From the NCBI GenBank assembly GCA_040386155.1, contig JAZKFZ010000005.1:124001-188000 (forward strand): a stretch of 64,000 nt of DNA. The letters are read 5' to 3'. Below the pieces are notes generated by a model, which was given only the letters and a program-made list of their open reading frames with translations, ran no database searches and was not told the origin of the DNA. Below are positions 17,740 to 26,451 of the stretch, piece after piece. Position numbers and translations under genes: made by a program. This DNA is from M0103 sp040386155 (GTDB lineage Bacteria > Bacteroidota > Bacteroidia > Flavobacteriales_D > Crocinitomicaceae). Within the stretch, counting starts at the first letter, position 1. Each line of letters opens with the position of its first letter.

Positions 17740-18423
17740 CTATTCACTTACACCGAAATACATTCCTGTAAAATTCTCACATTTTCCTGCTTGGTGACAG
17801 TTTGTTTGTTCGATGTAAATTCCTTTCGTGGTGGAGAGAAACTCAATTTCACATCCATTTTCATCGACAAAATAAAAGGCCGACAATTCATCATCAGTTG
17901 GGTTCATAAAACCTGAAATCTCTTGAACACCACAAGGATCATTGTCTGAGGTGAGAATTCGAAAACCGAGCACACCATAATTATCAAAAATATCTAATTC
18001 TGCTCCTTTCTCACTAAAAAATACTTGCGCTTCCAACAAGAGCGATTCATTGTAATTATCGGCGGTTGATTGGAAAGAAAAATGGGTTCGATTCTTCTCT
18101 GAAGGATAGTTTAGCGTCAAATTAATCAATCCAAAATCGTCAATTTCTAGAAAACCTGTGTACTTCACTTTATTTAACAATAGAACAATTTCATCGTTTT
18201 CAAGTACCTGCCCTGTCCCAGCTATCGATAGAACATCTTCGGTAGCTTTCGTTGTTTCAAGTACAACTAAAAAATCATTCTTCTGGAGATCATCTCGAGA
18301 AAACTCAACAGTAGTAGAAAAATCATCGCTTACATAAGCGCCCATGTATTGTTCAGAAAGCTGTCCGAATAAGACTGTTCCCTGTAATAACACGACAAGA
18401 AGTAAAGCTAGCCCTTTGTTCAT
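17740..18423 (-). CDS. exported protein of unknown function
   Basis: 227 residues with a signal peptide (residues 1-20). The mature part is largely beta strands with many acidic residues and a few cysteines in the C-terminal third (DPCGVQEISG, ENGCEIEF, TNCHQAGKC), so it is probably stabilised by disulfides outside the cytoplasm. No family was recognised. Its start overlaps the end of the metacaspase-TPR gene by 4 bp (18,420-18,423), so the two are coupled and may act together. Confidence 0.65.
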   Translation of the reverse strand: MNKGLALLLVVLLQGTVLFGQLSEQYMGAYVSDDFSTTVEFSRDDLQKNDFLVVLETTKATEDVLSIAGTGQVLENDEIVLLLNKVKYTGFLEIDDFGLINLTLNYPSEKNRTHFSFQSTADNYNESLLLEAQVFFSEKGAELDIFDNYGVLGFRILTSDNDPCGVQEISGFMNPTDDELSAFYFVDENGCEIEFLSTTKGIYIEQTNCHQAGKCENFTGMYFGVSE

Positions 18424-21062
18424 TTGAAGCCCTTAAACTGTTTTATCAATTTTTTTACCTTTTTATCCTTCATGACTGGCTTCAATAATGGATCTTTTTT
18501 CAAGCTTTTGTATACAAAATATGAATTGTAACTATCAAGCGCTACCTGCAAATAGTAACATACCTTGTCCACGTCTCCCAATTGTGCGTAACATCTCACA
18601 GCAAACAAATAGTTTTCATCGAAAGGGGCATATTGCTGAAAATGAGCTTCAAAATAAGGAATGGCATCTTCGTACATTTTTTCGTCCATGAGTACGAAAC
18701 CTAAATTGCTCGAGTTCATTGGATTGTACTTGTTTAATTCATACGCTTTTTTAAGTCCAGCAATTCCAACATTTCGCAGGGTGATATCTTCCACCCCCAA
18801 TTTTTGAGCTACAATTGGCAATAGTTGCGTAGTGTACTCACCAACTCCATCATTATCGTAATTGCTTAAATAGTAGAACTTATTCCCTAATCTGTTGTAT
18901 CCAAATTCCTGTAATGTATCCAGAATAATAGAATATCCATAAAACAAAATCGAGGTATCTAAGTAGGCCATTTGCTTGTTCCCGTTTTCATCACCTTTTG
19001 TATCGTAGAGTTTTTCATAGACTTGACCTAAACCAATCAAGGTAGAGATATTGAGTTCATCCAAGGCATAAGCGGCATTGTAGTAGGTATTTGCCAAATC
19101 CCACAATTCATAATTGTAAAGAATTCCCGCCAAGTAATTGTAAGTATCGCTGTTTGTAGTGTCAGAATCAACAATGCCTTGCATATACACTTGCAGGGAA
19201 TCCACATTTTCGGGATACATCACCATGTTAATTTCTAGAATTGCAGCATTGGCATCATAACGCTTTGGATCGATGGTATGCAACTTTCTAAACATGGTTT
19301 TAGCTTCTTCATTCTTTCCTTCTTCCTTGGTCAAATATGCTTTCCAATAAAAAGCGTTGTAGTCAAGTGAATCTAAACTTAGCGCCTTGTTTACATAAAA
19401 CCATGCAGAATCCTTATCTCCTTGCGCATAATGCATTCTTGCTCTCAGCGTGTACGCTGGAATATACTCAGGATTCATTTCAATAGATAGACTGTTGTAA
19501 TAAAAGGCAGAGTCTACCCTTCCCATATCATAAAAAATATAGGCTGAATTATTTACTGGCGTTCCCCACCCTGGCGCAAACTTTCGCGCTGAATTTAAAT
19601 CTTTCAACATCTCATTCCAGTGCGAGAATTTATAAGACAATACAGCTCTTCCGTTGTATATATAGGAAGCTCGAGGATTTAAAGCAAGGGCACTATCGAG
19701 GTAGGCAATTCCTGTATTTAAGTCAGAAATTCTTGTTGACAAAAAATACGAGTGACCTTTGAAAAAATAGGAGTTTGCATCAATTTTATCTTTATCAAAT
19801 TCGTAGGTGTTACTTAAACCTTTGAATACCTCTAATTTATCGTAGGCATCTACAAAATATTTTTTAGTGTATTCTGCCTGACGCAAAGAACCATCGAGGT
19901 ATTTATTGATAACATCATTCACATCATTTCCTAGGTAAATACAATATTTACTATTGATCTCTTCCTTTATTTCCGTCGGAATAGATGCATCTTCCACCAA
20001 TTGGTTATAGCATGTTTGTGCGCTTTCTTCTCCGATTAATTTCCCTTGCTTGATGCGTTTCATGAACTCATCGTACAATCCTTTCTTTCCAAATTTAGCG
20101 AGTGCATCTTCTACATCAACACCTTTCGCTACTGCAGCGATGTCGCCAGAATTCATTTGGTTATTTAAGATGGCGATCAACTGATCTTTTTCCTTTTGGT
20201 TGACATAATTCAGCGGAACTTCACACTTGCTAATCTTTTTCTCGGAGCAAAAAAACTGAGGAACTTGCTGAACAGGTTGTGTCTTTGTCTCATTCATTAC
20301 CTTTTTCTTCACGTACGCTTGCAGTTCATCGAAGTCGACATAATTATTCTCGTCTTCGTCAGAATCAGCCAAGCCGATCAATCCATTTATGAGGTGGTAG
20401 GAGAAAACGCTACGTCCCTGACCCCATTGCGGTCCTTCGTAGGAAAACTGGTTCGACTTACACGAAGTAAAACGAATTTCTCCTGCATCTATCTCAATGG
20501 CTTTTCCGTATTCGGTTTGACCTTCCTCTCCACCTGCTAATTCGTTGGTACGGCAAGCATCGGAGATGAAAACCAATTGTACTTTTTTGTCCGTAATATT
20601 ATCAAACAGACGCTTTACAGCATGAATGTCAATAACGCCAGCACTTCCAGTGTAGTTGTTTTTATCAGAATTATTTGGTGCATCATGCGCTAGAAGGTAC
20701 GCCCCTTCTTCATTAGCATCGCCGTGACCAGTAAAATAAAAATAGAGTAAATCGCCGTCTTTTAGTTTGTTTTTGAAACTTGCGAGGCGTTGAAAAATAG
20801 CTGCTGAAGTTGCTTCCTCATCATACAAAGTATCAATGTTTGTTGCTGGAATTTGAGCGAAATTACTTTTACGCATGTAATTATAGAAGGCTTGACCATC
20901 TCGTCTGGCGAATTCTAAAGTTGGATAAAAATCAGCATTTTTATAATGAGAAACCCCAACAATTAATGCGTAAGTATTTGGAATAATTGGTTTGATTTGC
21001 GCCTGGGATTTCCCAGAAAAAATTGCACAACAAACCACAATTAAGACGATTAAATTTTTCAT
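18420..21062 (-). CDS. metacaspase (peptidase C14) with TPR repeats
   Basis: 880 residues. After a signal peptide (residues 1-22) comes a caspase-fold domain (about 30-280) with the catalytic dyad His113 (FTGHGDANEEGAYLLAHD) and Cys170 (VFISDACRTNEL). The rest (about 440-870) consists of TPR-like helical repeats, for example ALALNPRASYIYNGRAVL, SLSLDSLDYNAFYWKAYL-type and NLGFVLMDEKMYEDAIPYFEAHF. The signal peptide places the protease outside the cytoplasm. The TPRs presumably bind a partner or substrate. The downstream partner gene overlaps by 4 bp. Bacterial metacaspase-TPR fusions are common but their substrates are mostly unknown. Confidence 0.88.
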   Translation of the reverse strand: MKNLIVLIVVCCAIFSGKSQAQIKPIIPNTYALIVGVSHYKNADFYPTLEFARRDGQAFYNYMRKSNFAQIPATNIDTLYDEEATSAAIFQRLASFKNKLKDGDLLYFYFTGHGDANEEGAYLLAHDAPNNSDKNNYTGSAGVIDIHAVKRLFDNITDKKVQLVFISDACRTNELAGGEEGQTEYGKAIEIDAGEIRFTSCKSNQFSYEGPQWGQGRSVFSYHLINGLIGLADSDEDENNYVDFDELQAYVKKKVMNETKTQPVQQVPQFFCSEKKISKCEVPLNYVNQKEKDQLIAILNNQMNSGDIAAVAKGVDVEDALAKFGKKGLYDEFMKRIKQGKLIGEESAQTCYNQLVEDASIPTEIKEEINSKYCIYLGNDVNDVINKYLDGSLRQAEYTKKYFVDAYDKLEVFKGLSNTYEFDKDKIDANSYFFKGHSYFLSTRISDLNTGIAYLDSALALNPRASYIYNGRAVLSYKFSHWNEMLKDLNSARKFAPGWGTPVNNSAYIFYDMGRVDSAFYYNSLSIEMNPEYIPAYTLRARMHYAQGDKDSAWFYVNKALSLDSLDYNAFYWKAYLTKEEGKNEEAKTMFRKLHTIDPKRYDANAAILEINMVMYPENVDSLQVYMQGIVDSDTTNSDTYNYLAGILYNYELWDLANTYYNAAYALDELNISTLIGLGQVYEKLYDTKGDENGNKQMAYLDTSILFYGYSIILDTLQEFGYNRLGNKFYYLSNYDNDGVGEYTTQLLPIVAQKLGVEDITLRNVGIAGLKKAYELNKYNPMNSSNLGFVLMDEKMYEDAIPYFEAHFQQYAPFDENYLFAVRCYAQLGDVDKVCYYLQVALDSYNSYFVYKSLKKDPLLKPVMKDKKVKKLIKQFKGFK

Positions 21063-21146
21063 AGTCCACTTTTTCAGCTAAATAGTATAATCAAATTTGA
21101 GCTAAAGGTAACAATTCTGTATAAAAAAAATAACGTTAAAATACAG

Positions 21147-21833
21147 TTATTTCGGTTCAAAAAATTGCCAAAGCGCATCTTTTGGAACTGGCGCCACAAA
21201 AGAAGTTTTCTCTTTTGTGATTGGATGGTTGATTTGCAATTCTCTTGCATGTAAACAAATAGAAGCATCTGGATTGGAACGTTTTGCTCCGTATTTAAGA
21301 TCTCCCTTAATGATAGAGCCAATGCTTGCCAATTGGGCACGAATTTGATGATGACGCCCCGTTTCCAAAACTACCTCTAGTAAATGATAGTTGTCTGACG
21401 ACTTGATCACTTTGTAATGCAAGATCGCTTTTTTTGCTTGTGGGTCTTTTTCGTCGACCACATAAGATTTATTTTGCTGCTCATTCTTTTTCAAGTAATG
21501 CACCAATGTATCTTCGTCTTTTGCAGGCTTATTTTCAACGATAGCCCAGTATATTTTATTGGTTTCCTTTTCTCTGAACTGCTCATTCATTCGCTCCAAG
21601 GCTTTACTTGTACGCGCAAAAACAACAATTCCCGTTGTTGGTCGATCCAAGCGATGAATTACTCCACAAAACACATTTCCTGGCTTATTGTACTTCCACT
21701 TCAGGTATGATTTAATCAATTCTGGTAGCGGTTCGTCGCCCGTTTTATCACCTTGTGTGATTTCTCCGGCTCGTTTATTAATTACAATTAAGTGGTTGTC
21801 TTGAAAGACGATATCTAAAGGATAATCTGACAT
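21147..21833 (-). CDS. RluA-family pseudouridine synthase
   Basis: A 228-residue enzyme that isomerises uridine to pseudouridine in RNA. The catalytic aspartate is Asp63 in HRLDRPTTG, followed by VFARTSKALERM; the C-terminal part has LETGRHHQIRAQLA. There is no N-terminal S4 domain, so this is the short RluA/RluC-like type, and the exact rRNA or tRNA target cannot be given. It overlaps panB by 1 bp and ends the seven-gene run that starts with the RimK-associated protease. Confidence 0.88.
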   Translation of the reverse strand: MSDYPLDIVFQDNHLIVINKRAGEITQGDKTGDEPLPELIKSYLKWKYNKPGNVFCGVIHRLDRPTTGIVVFARTSKALERMNEQFREKETNKIYWAIVENKPAKDEDTLVHYLKKNEQQNKSYVVDEKDPQAKKAILHYKVIKSSDNYHLLEVVLETGRHHQIRAQLASIGSIIKGDLKYGAKRSNPDASICLHARELQINHPITKEKTSFVAPVPKDALWQFFEPK

Positions 21834-22648
21834 TAGTATTGTTCGTTTTCGTTAGGGAAATCTCCTGATTTCACATCATTAATATAGTCTTGAAAAGAAG
21901 TCATCATTTGGTCGTGCAAATTATTGTATTTGCGAAGGAATCGTGGATTGAATTCATTATTGATGCCCAACATATCATGTACTACTAATACTTGACCATC
22001 AACACCGCCTCCAGCACCTATACCGATGATTGGAATTTTAACCTCTTTTGCCACTTGTGCAGCCAACTTTGCAGGAATTTTCTCCAATACGATGGCAAAA
22101 CAACCTACCTCTTCCAAGGCTTTTGCATCTTCAATTAAACGTTTTGCTTCTTCATCTTCTTTCGCTCTAACAACGTATGTTCCGAATTTATAGATCGACT
22201 GAGGCGTTAAACCTAAGTGACCCATAACCGGAATTCCAGCGGTTAAAATTCGTTTTACTGATTCTAATATTTCTTGTCCACCTTCCATTTTCACAGAATG
22301 TCCACCAGATTCCTTCATTATTTTGATGGCGCTAGAAAGTGCTTCTTTGGAATTTCCTTGGTAAGATCCGAAAGGCATATCCACTACTACCAATGCTCTT
22401 TCAACAGCTCTCACCACAGCGGAGGCATGGTAAATCATTTGATCAAGTGTGATGGGCAATGTTGTTTCATGTCCCGCCATTACATTGGAAGCTGAATCGC
22501 CCACTAATATAATGTCAATCCCTGCTTTGTCAATAATCTTCGCCATGGAAAAATCGTAGCCAGTAAGCATCGAAATTTTTTCACCACCATTTTTCATTTC
22601 TTGCAAGGTGTGAGTTGTTACTCGCTTAACGTTAGAATGCACAGACAT
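21833..22648 (-). CDS. panB: 3-methyl-2-oxobutanoate hydroxymethyltransferase
   Basis: A 271-residue enzyme making ketopantoate from alpha-ketoisovalerate and methylene-tetrahydrofolate for coenzyme A synthesis. Family segments include MLTGYDFSMAKIIDKAGIDIILVGDS, VMAGHETTLPITLDQMIYH, DMPFGSYQ, VKMEGG and GIPVMGHLGLTPQS, all diagnostic of PanB. Mg-binding Asp residues (GDS, DMPFG) are present. No panC or panD lies next to it. It is followed by the pseudouridine synthase with a 1-bp overlap. Confidence 0.93.
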   Translation of the reverse strand: MSVHSNVKRVTTHTLQEMKNGGEKISMLTGYDFSMAKIIDKAGIDIILVGDSASNVMAGHETTLPITLDQMIYHASAVVRAVERALVVVDMPFGSYQGNSKEALSSAIKIMKESGGHSVKMEGGQEILESVKRILTAGIPVMGHLGLTPQSIYKFGTYVVRAKEDEEAKRLIEDAKALEEVGCFAIVLEKIPAKLAAQVAKEVKIPIIGIGAGGGVDGQVLVVHDMLGINNEFNPRFLRKYNNLHDQMMTSFQDYINDVKSGDFPNENEQY

Positions 22649-22675
22649 ACAATAAATTTTCTGTAAAAGTAGGCA

Positions 22676-23623
22676 TTATTCCATACCGATGTGAAAGATC
22701 GCATCACCTTTATAGACAACAGGCGATTCATTGAGGCAAATAATGTGTCCATCGCTTGCGGCTTTCACCTTTCGTTCAAACTTGCCGTAGGGATCTGTGA
22801 TGGCTCCAATGATCTCTCCTTTCTTCACTTGAGCACCGTTTTGCGCACTTGAATGAAACATTCCTGAATGAGCAGCACGCATCCATTTGCTTTTTTGCAA
22901 AAGAATGGGAGATCGCTCTCTATGCTGTTCCATTTTGAAAGAACGCATGCCCAGATGTTGCAAAATGTTTTTGATGCCTTGAATGCCTTCTTCGACAACG
23001 CACTCATCAACAGAATTGGCTTTCCCACCTTCAAATAAGAGCATTTTTATACCTACTTGGGTCACCTCTTCACGAATTGTTTTTGCGATGTGAGAAGAAT
23101 TTAAAATCATTGGTGCATTAAACACCTTGGCCAATTCAAGACTTGCTTCGTCGGAAAATGCGACACGTAGTTGGGAGAAATTACTACGTTGTGCAGAACC
23201 AGTATGAAAATCGAGAATTAGATCGACATGTGGTGCAATTTTATGCATGAATTGGTAGGCAAATTGCGATGCCAAGGAACCATTTTTTGTGCCGGGAAAA
23301 CTTCGGTTCAAATCGCGACCATCGGGCATTTCACGTTTCAAGTTGAGAAAGCCAAAAATATTAAAAACTGGTAAACAGATGATGGTGCCGTGATGCGGCT
23401 TGTTTAAGCCTTTTTTGATAAAACGACGAACTATTTCAATACCATTAATTTCATCGCCGTGAAGTCCGGCCATTAACAAAACAACAGGACCATCTTCCTT
23501 TCCACGTTCCACTATCACAGGAATCACGATGGGTGTTCTCGTATGTAAATTCGCAATATCTAGGTGTAAATCGTATGATTTTCCTGGTAAAATTTCTTGT
23601 CCTAAAAAAGTGAATTTTCTCAT
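22676..23623 (-). CDS. succinylglutamate desuccinylase/aspartoacylase-family M14-like hydrolase
   Basis: 315 residues. Zinc ligands are visible: His55 and Glu58 in AGLHGDEINGIE and His140 in LDFHTGS. A C-terminal beta domain (about 230-315) resembles a biotinyl-like barrel. Family members remove acyl or amino-acid groups. In many bacteria, a gene of this family and a PF05618 protease-like gene flank rimK, as here, so it may remove the glutamates that RimK adds; this is inference from context. An exonuclease-fold gene lies between it and rimK. Confidence 0.82.
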   Translation of the reverse strand: MRKFTFLGQEILPGKSYDLHLDIANLHTRTPIVIPVIVERGKEDGPVVLLMAGLHGDEINGIEIVRRFIKKGLNKPHHGTIICLPVFNIFGFLNLKREMPDGRDLNRSFPGTKNGSLASQFAYQFMHKIAPHVDLILDFHTGSAQRSNFSQLRVAFSDEASLELAKVFNAPMILNSSHIAKTIREEVTQVGIKMLLFEGGKANSVDECVVEEGIQGIKNILQHLGMRSFKMEQHRERSPILLQKSKWMRAAHSGMFHSSAQNGAQVKKGEIIGAITDPYGKFERKVKAASDGHIICLNESPVVYKGDAIFHIGME

Positions 23624-23641
23624 AAACCAAGCGCTGTACTT

Positions 23642-24505
23642 TTACTCTATAATGATTTCAGTCATTACTGGATTATGGTCTGACAATGCCGTAAATTCTT
23701 CCTTACATATTTTTCGAGACTGCACAGCTGAAAGAATACGAGTGATGCCCGTTCTAATTCTGTGTTTCTTGTTTTTCAGTACTAGCACATAATCAAGGAT
23801 TTGCTCTTCAGAACCAAAAAATTTCCAATTGAGATCGTTTCTTTCTCCGTCAATAGAGTACTGCTCACCTTCAAATGAGGGTGTTTCAGCATCAAAAATA
23901 CTTAGCATTGCGCTTAAATCTGGTGTTTTAAAATAATTAGTGTTTAGATCTCCAGACACAAATTGAGGAATGGTATCACAGTAATTTGGCTTAATGAGCT
24001 CGTCCATCATTTGTTTGAATTGTTTTTCGCGCACTGCTACGTTTTCACCACCACTTTGCACGTGGGTTCCAAAGACTTGAATGTGCTGACCGTTGACATT
24101 TAGCTCTGCCATCACCGCTCCTTTTTTCGACATACCATCGCTTCCTTCTTTCGCCTTAAAAATGATGTTTCGTTGCTTTTTGATTTCGTATTTACTTAAT
24201 ATCCAGACGCCACTGTTCACTTTAAATAAGCCACCTTTGGTTTGCTTTGACGCATACGGATATTGCTCTTTGAGCGCTTTCCATATAATTTTTCTGGGTT
24301 TCTTTTGAAATGCTTCGTTAAATACAATCACATCTGGATTCCAGTCCGCCACTTGGTCGCCAATTAATTGAGCTCTGTCGCACTGACACGATTTATACAC
24401 AATGGGAGGAATCATAAAAATATTCCAATTCATCACCTTCAGTGATTGTTGTGCCCAAGATGTTCCTAAAAAAAGTAGTGTAGTGAGTGTGATTAGTTTT
24501 TTCAT
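23642..24505 (-). CDS. exported endonuclease/exonuclease/phosphatase-fold protein (sphingomyelinase C-like)
   Basis: 287 residues with a signal peptide (residues 1-18, ending SWAQ). EEP-fold motifs are present: MNWNIFMIPP, PDVIVFNEAF with the catalytic Glu, GTHVQSG, SGDLNTN and the terminal SDHNPV. The overall pattern is closest to secreted sphingomyelinase C-type phosphodiesterases, but DNase or inositol phosphatase activity is not excluded. It starts 5 bp after rimK ends and so lies inside the rimK transcript, although an exported phosphodiesterase has no obvious link to protein glutamylation. Confidence 0.82.
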   Translation of the reverse strand: MKKLITLTTLLFLGTSWAQQSLKVMNWNIFMIPPIVYKSCQCDRAQLIGDQVADWNPDVIVFNEAFQKKPRKIIWKALKEQYPYASKQTKGGLFKVNSGVWILSKYEIKKQRNIIFKAKEGSDGMSKKGAVMAELNVNGQHIQVFGTHVQSGGENVAVREKQFKQMMDELIKPNYCDTIPQFVSGDLNTNYFKTPDLSAMLSIFDAETPSFEGEQYSIDGERNDLNWKFFGSEEQILDYVLVLKNKKHRIRTGITRILSAVQSRKICKEEFTALSDHNPVMTEIIIE

Positions 24506-24510
24506 GAATT

Positions 24511-25389
24511 TTAATTTATGATGTTTTTTTCGCAGTATTCGATAATTTTTCCGGCGATATCGACGCCTGTTGCCGATTCAATGCCTTCCAATCCGGGTGA
24601 AGAATTAACCTCTAAGACCAATGGTCCACGTGCTGATTGCAATAAATCAACACCAGCCACACCCAATCCCACTGCTTGCGCAGCTAGAATTGCAGTTTTA
24701 CGTTCTTCGTCTGAAAGTTCGATAATTTGAGAAGATCCTCCACGGTGTAAATTCGATCTAAATTCGCCTGGTTTTCCTTGACGTTTCATGGCGCCAATTA
24801 CTTCTCCATCGACCACAAATGCCCGAATATCTGCTCCTTTTGCTTCGCGAATAAACTCTTGAATAATAACACGCGCTTTCAATCCATTAAAGGCTTCTAA
24901 CACTGATTGCGCTGCATTTTTATTCTCTGCTAAAACGACGCCTAGGCCTTGTGTTCCTTCTAACAACTTCAATACTACAGGCACGCCACCAGCAGACTCT
25001 ACCACATGTTCCACATTTTTAGAGAAATTAGTGTACACTGTTTTCGGCAAGCCTACACCTTCTTTAGAAAGCACTTGTAAGCAACGTAATTTATCGCGCG
25101 AATGCACAATTCCTCGAGAACCTGTGGCAGTGAACACATTCATCATTTCAAATTGACGAACAACGGCAGTTCCATAGAAGGTCACTGAAGCCCCAATTCT
25201 TGGGATAACTGCATCAAAATCTTTGAGGTATTCGCCTTCATAATAAATAGAAGGTCCACTTTGTTCAATTTCTATATTGCATCGAAGGTGGTCCACAATC
25301 ACAGCTTGATGTCCGCGCTGGGTGGCTGCCTCCACTAATCTTTTTGTTGAGTATAGGTTCGCATTTCTTGATAGAATAGCTATTTTCAT
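24511..25389 (-). CDS. rimK: RimK-type alpha-L-glutamate ligase
   Basis: A 292-residue ATP-grasp ligase. In Enterobacteria RimK adds glutamates to the C-terminus of ribosomal protein S6. Visible features are an N-terminal Rossmann part (MKIAILSRNANLYSTKRLVEAA), the ATP-binding stretch VPVVLKLLEGTQGLGVVL, IIQEFIREAKGADIRAFVVDG, and the metal-binding region LEVNSSPGLEGIE near residue 260. Length is normal. The start overlaps the upstream protease-like gene by 4 bp. The clustering with PF05618 and M14-like genes is typical of RimK modules. Confidence 0.93.
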   Translation of the reverse strand: MKIAILSRNANLYSTKRLVEAATQRGHQAVIVDHLRCNIEIEQSGPSIYYEGEYLKDFDAVIPRIGASVTFYGTAVVRQFEMMNVFTATGSRGIVHSRDKLRCLQVLSKEGVGLPKTVYTNFSKNVEHVVESAGGVPVVLKLLEGTQGLGVVLAENKNAAQSVLEAFNGLKARVIIQEFIREAKGADIRAFVVDGEVIGAMKRQGKPGEFRSNLHRGGSSQIIELSDEERKTAILAAQAVGLGVAGVDLLQSARGPLVLEVNSSPGLEGIESATGVDIAGKIIEYCEKNIIN

Positions 25390-25832
25390 TTTTTAGTATT
25401 TTTTGATAAATGATTTAATGAAGTATCAACGATAAAACGATTGTTAAGGACCTTACGACCGATTAAAATTGGACAACGGAGTCCATTACGTTTAGTTAAC
25501 GAAAATTCAGTAGTAAAAATTTTGTCGAGCAGAACAATTTTCCCTTTGATAAAAAAACGCAATTGCTCGTGACCGTTTGAGCTTCGCACTTTCTTAATTC
25601 TATACATTGGAAAATACAAGGTATTGCCAGTAAACGATTTGTTTTGTTCATCTAAAAACACCACCTCTAATGATTTAATACCATTCTTTTCTACTTCCTG
25701 GCAATGCGACACATGAATACTAGACGTGTAGGCTCCAGTATCGATTTTCACTTCTACATCAATCAACGAAAAATCAGGAAAAGAGGCAAAGTCTTTTCTT
25801 CCGATGATACGTTTATCGTCTGTTGATTTCAT
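25386..25832 (-). CDS. RimK-associated retropepsin-like protease (PF05618 family)
   Basis: 148 residues if started at the ATG at 25,832 (MKSTDDKRIIGRKDF); an ATG at 25,865 would add 11 residues that do not look conserved, so I prefer the later one. The active-site segment VKIDTGAYTSSIHVSH (about residue 25) has the Asp-Thr-Gly of pepsin-like proteases. The C-terminal GLRCPILIGRKVLNNRFIVD is also typical. This family is encoded beside rimK in many bacteria and has been called an ATP-dependent zinc protease. It begins the rimK transcript and overlaps rimK by 4 bp. Confidence 0.88.
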   Translation of the reverse strand: MKSTDDKRIIGRKDFASFPDFSLIDVEVKIDTGAYTSSIHVSHCQEVEKNGIKSLEVVFLDEQNKSFTGNTLYFPMYRIKKVRSSNGHEQLRFFIKGKIVLLDKIFTTEFSLTKRNGLRCPILIGRKVLNNRFIVDTSLNHLSKNTKK

Positions 25833-25960
25833 TATTGTAAATATAAGCGATAATTCATATTGCAAGGTACTAAAAGCAGTAAGAAAATATTAAAATGGGG
25901 CAGAAAAAACAGTAGGCGGACAAAATTTTAAAAAAAGCTGAAAAAAAATGTAAATTTGTA

Positions 25961-25989
25961 TTTGAATTGAGAAAAAATATGTAAGTTTG
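25961..25989 (+). promoter_or_regulatory. Bacteroidota-type promoter of rplS
   Basis: TTTG at 25,961-25,964 and TAAGTTTG at 25,982-25,989 match the Bacteroidota -33 (TTTG) and -7 (TANNTTTG) boxes, 17 bp apart. Transcription would start about 25,996, leaving a leader of some 30 bases before the rplS ATG at 26,027. Confidence 0.7.
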
Positions 25990-26026
25990 CACCCCCATTC
26001 AGACGGGACAAAGAATATTTAGTGTT

Positions 26027-26383
26027 ATGGACATTATCAGAGAATTACAAAAAGAATTAGTTGAGATCAAAGATTTCCCTAAGTTCGGTGCTGGAGATAC
26101 AGTTTCTGTATCCTATAAAATTAAAGAAGGAAACAAAGAGCGTACGCAGCTTTTCCAAGGTGTCGTTTTACAACGTCGTGGTTCAGGAGCAACTGAAACA
26201 TTTACAGTTCGTAAGATGTCTGGAAACGTTGGTGTTGAGCGTATTTTCCCGATCGCTTCACCATTTTTAGAGGATGTTGCAGTAATTAAACATGGTGCTG
26301 TACGTCGTGCACGTATCTTCTACTTCCGTGAAAGAACTGGTAAATCTGCTCGTATCAAAGAGAAAAAACGTTTTACTCGTTAA
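26027..26383 (+). CDS. rplS: 50S ribosomal protein L19
   Basis: 118 residues, the normal length for L19, which lies at the 30S-50S interface. Diagnostic segments are FPKFGAGDTVSVSYKIKEG, RTQLFQGVVLQRRG and VGVERIFPIASPFLE, followed by a basic C-terminus. The gene is monocistronic, with a good Bacteroidota promoter upstream and a strong terminator hairpin directly downstream. Confidence 0.97.
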   Translation: MDIIRELQKELVEIKDFPKFGAGDTVSVSYKIKEGNKERTQLFQGVVLQRRGSGATETFTVRKMSGNVGVERIFPIASPFLEDVAVIKHGAVRRARIFYFRERTGKSARIKEKKRFTR

Positions 26384-26406
26384 GAGTAAACAACAAAATA
26401 ATTTGA

Positions 26407-26443
26407 AACCTCAATTCCGTTTATTCGGGGTTGAGGTTTTTTT
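26407..26443 (+). terminator. rho-independent terminator of rplS
   Basis: AACCTCAA (26,407-26,414) pairs with TTGAGGTT (26,431-26,438), the stem extends inward with wobble pairs to CCG/CGG, and a run of T follows. It lies 24 bp after the rplS stop codon. Confidence 0.88.
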
Positions 26444-26451
26444 CTTGTAAT

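Noticed and set aside
21074..21340. Possible 88-codon minus-strand gene after the pseudouridine synthase
   Set aside because: Most of it overlaps the synthase gene in another frame and no start signal is visible.
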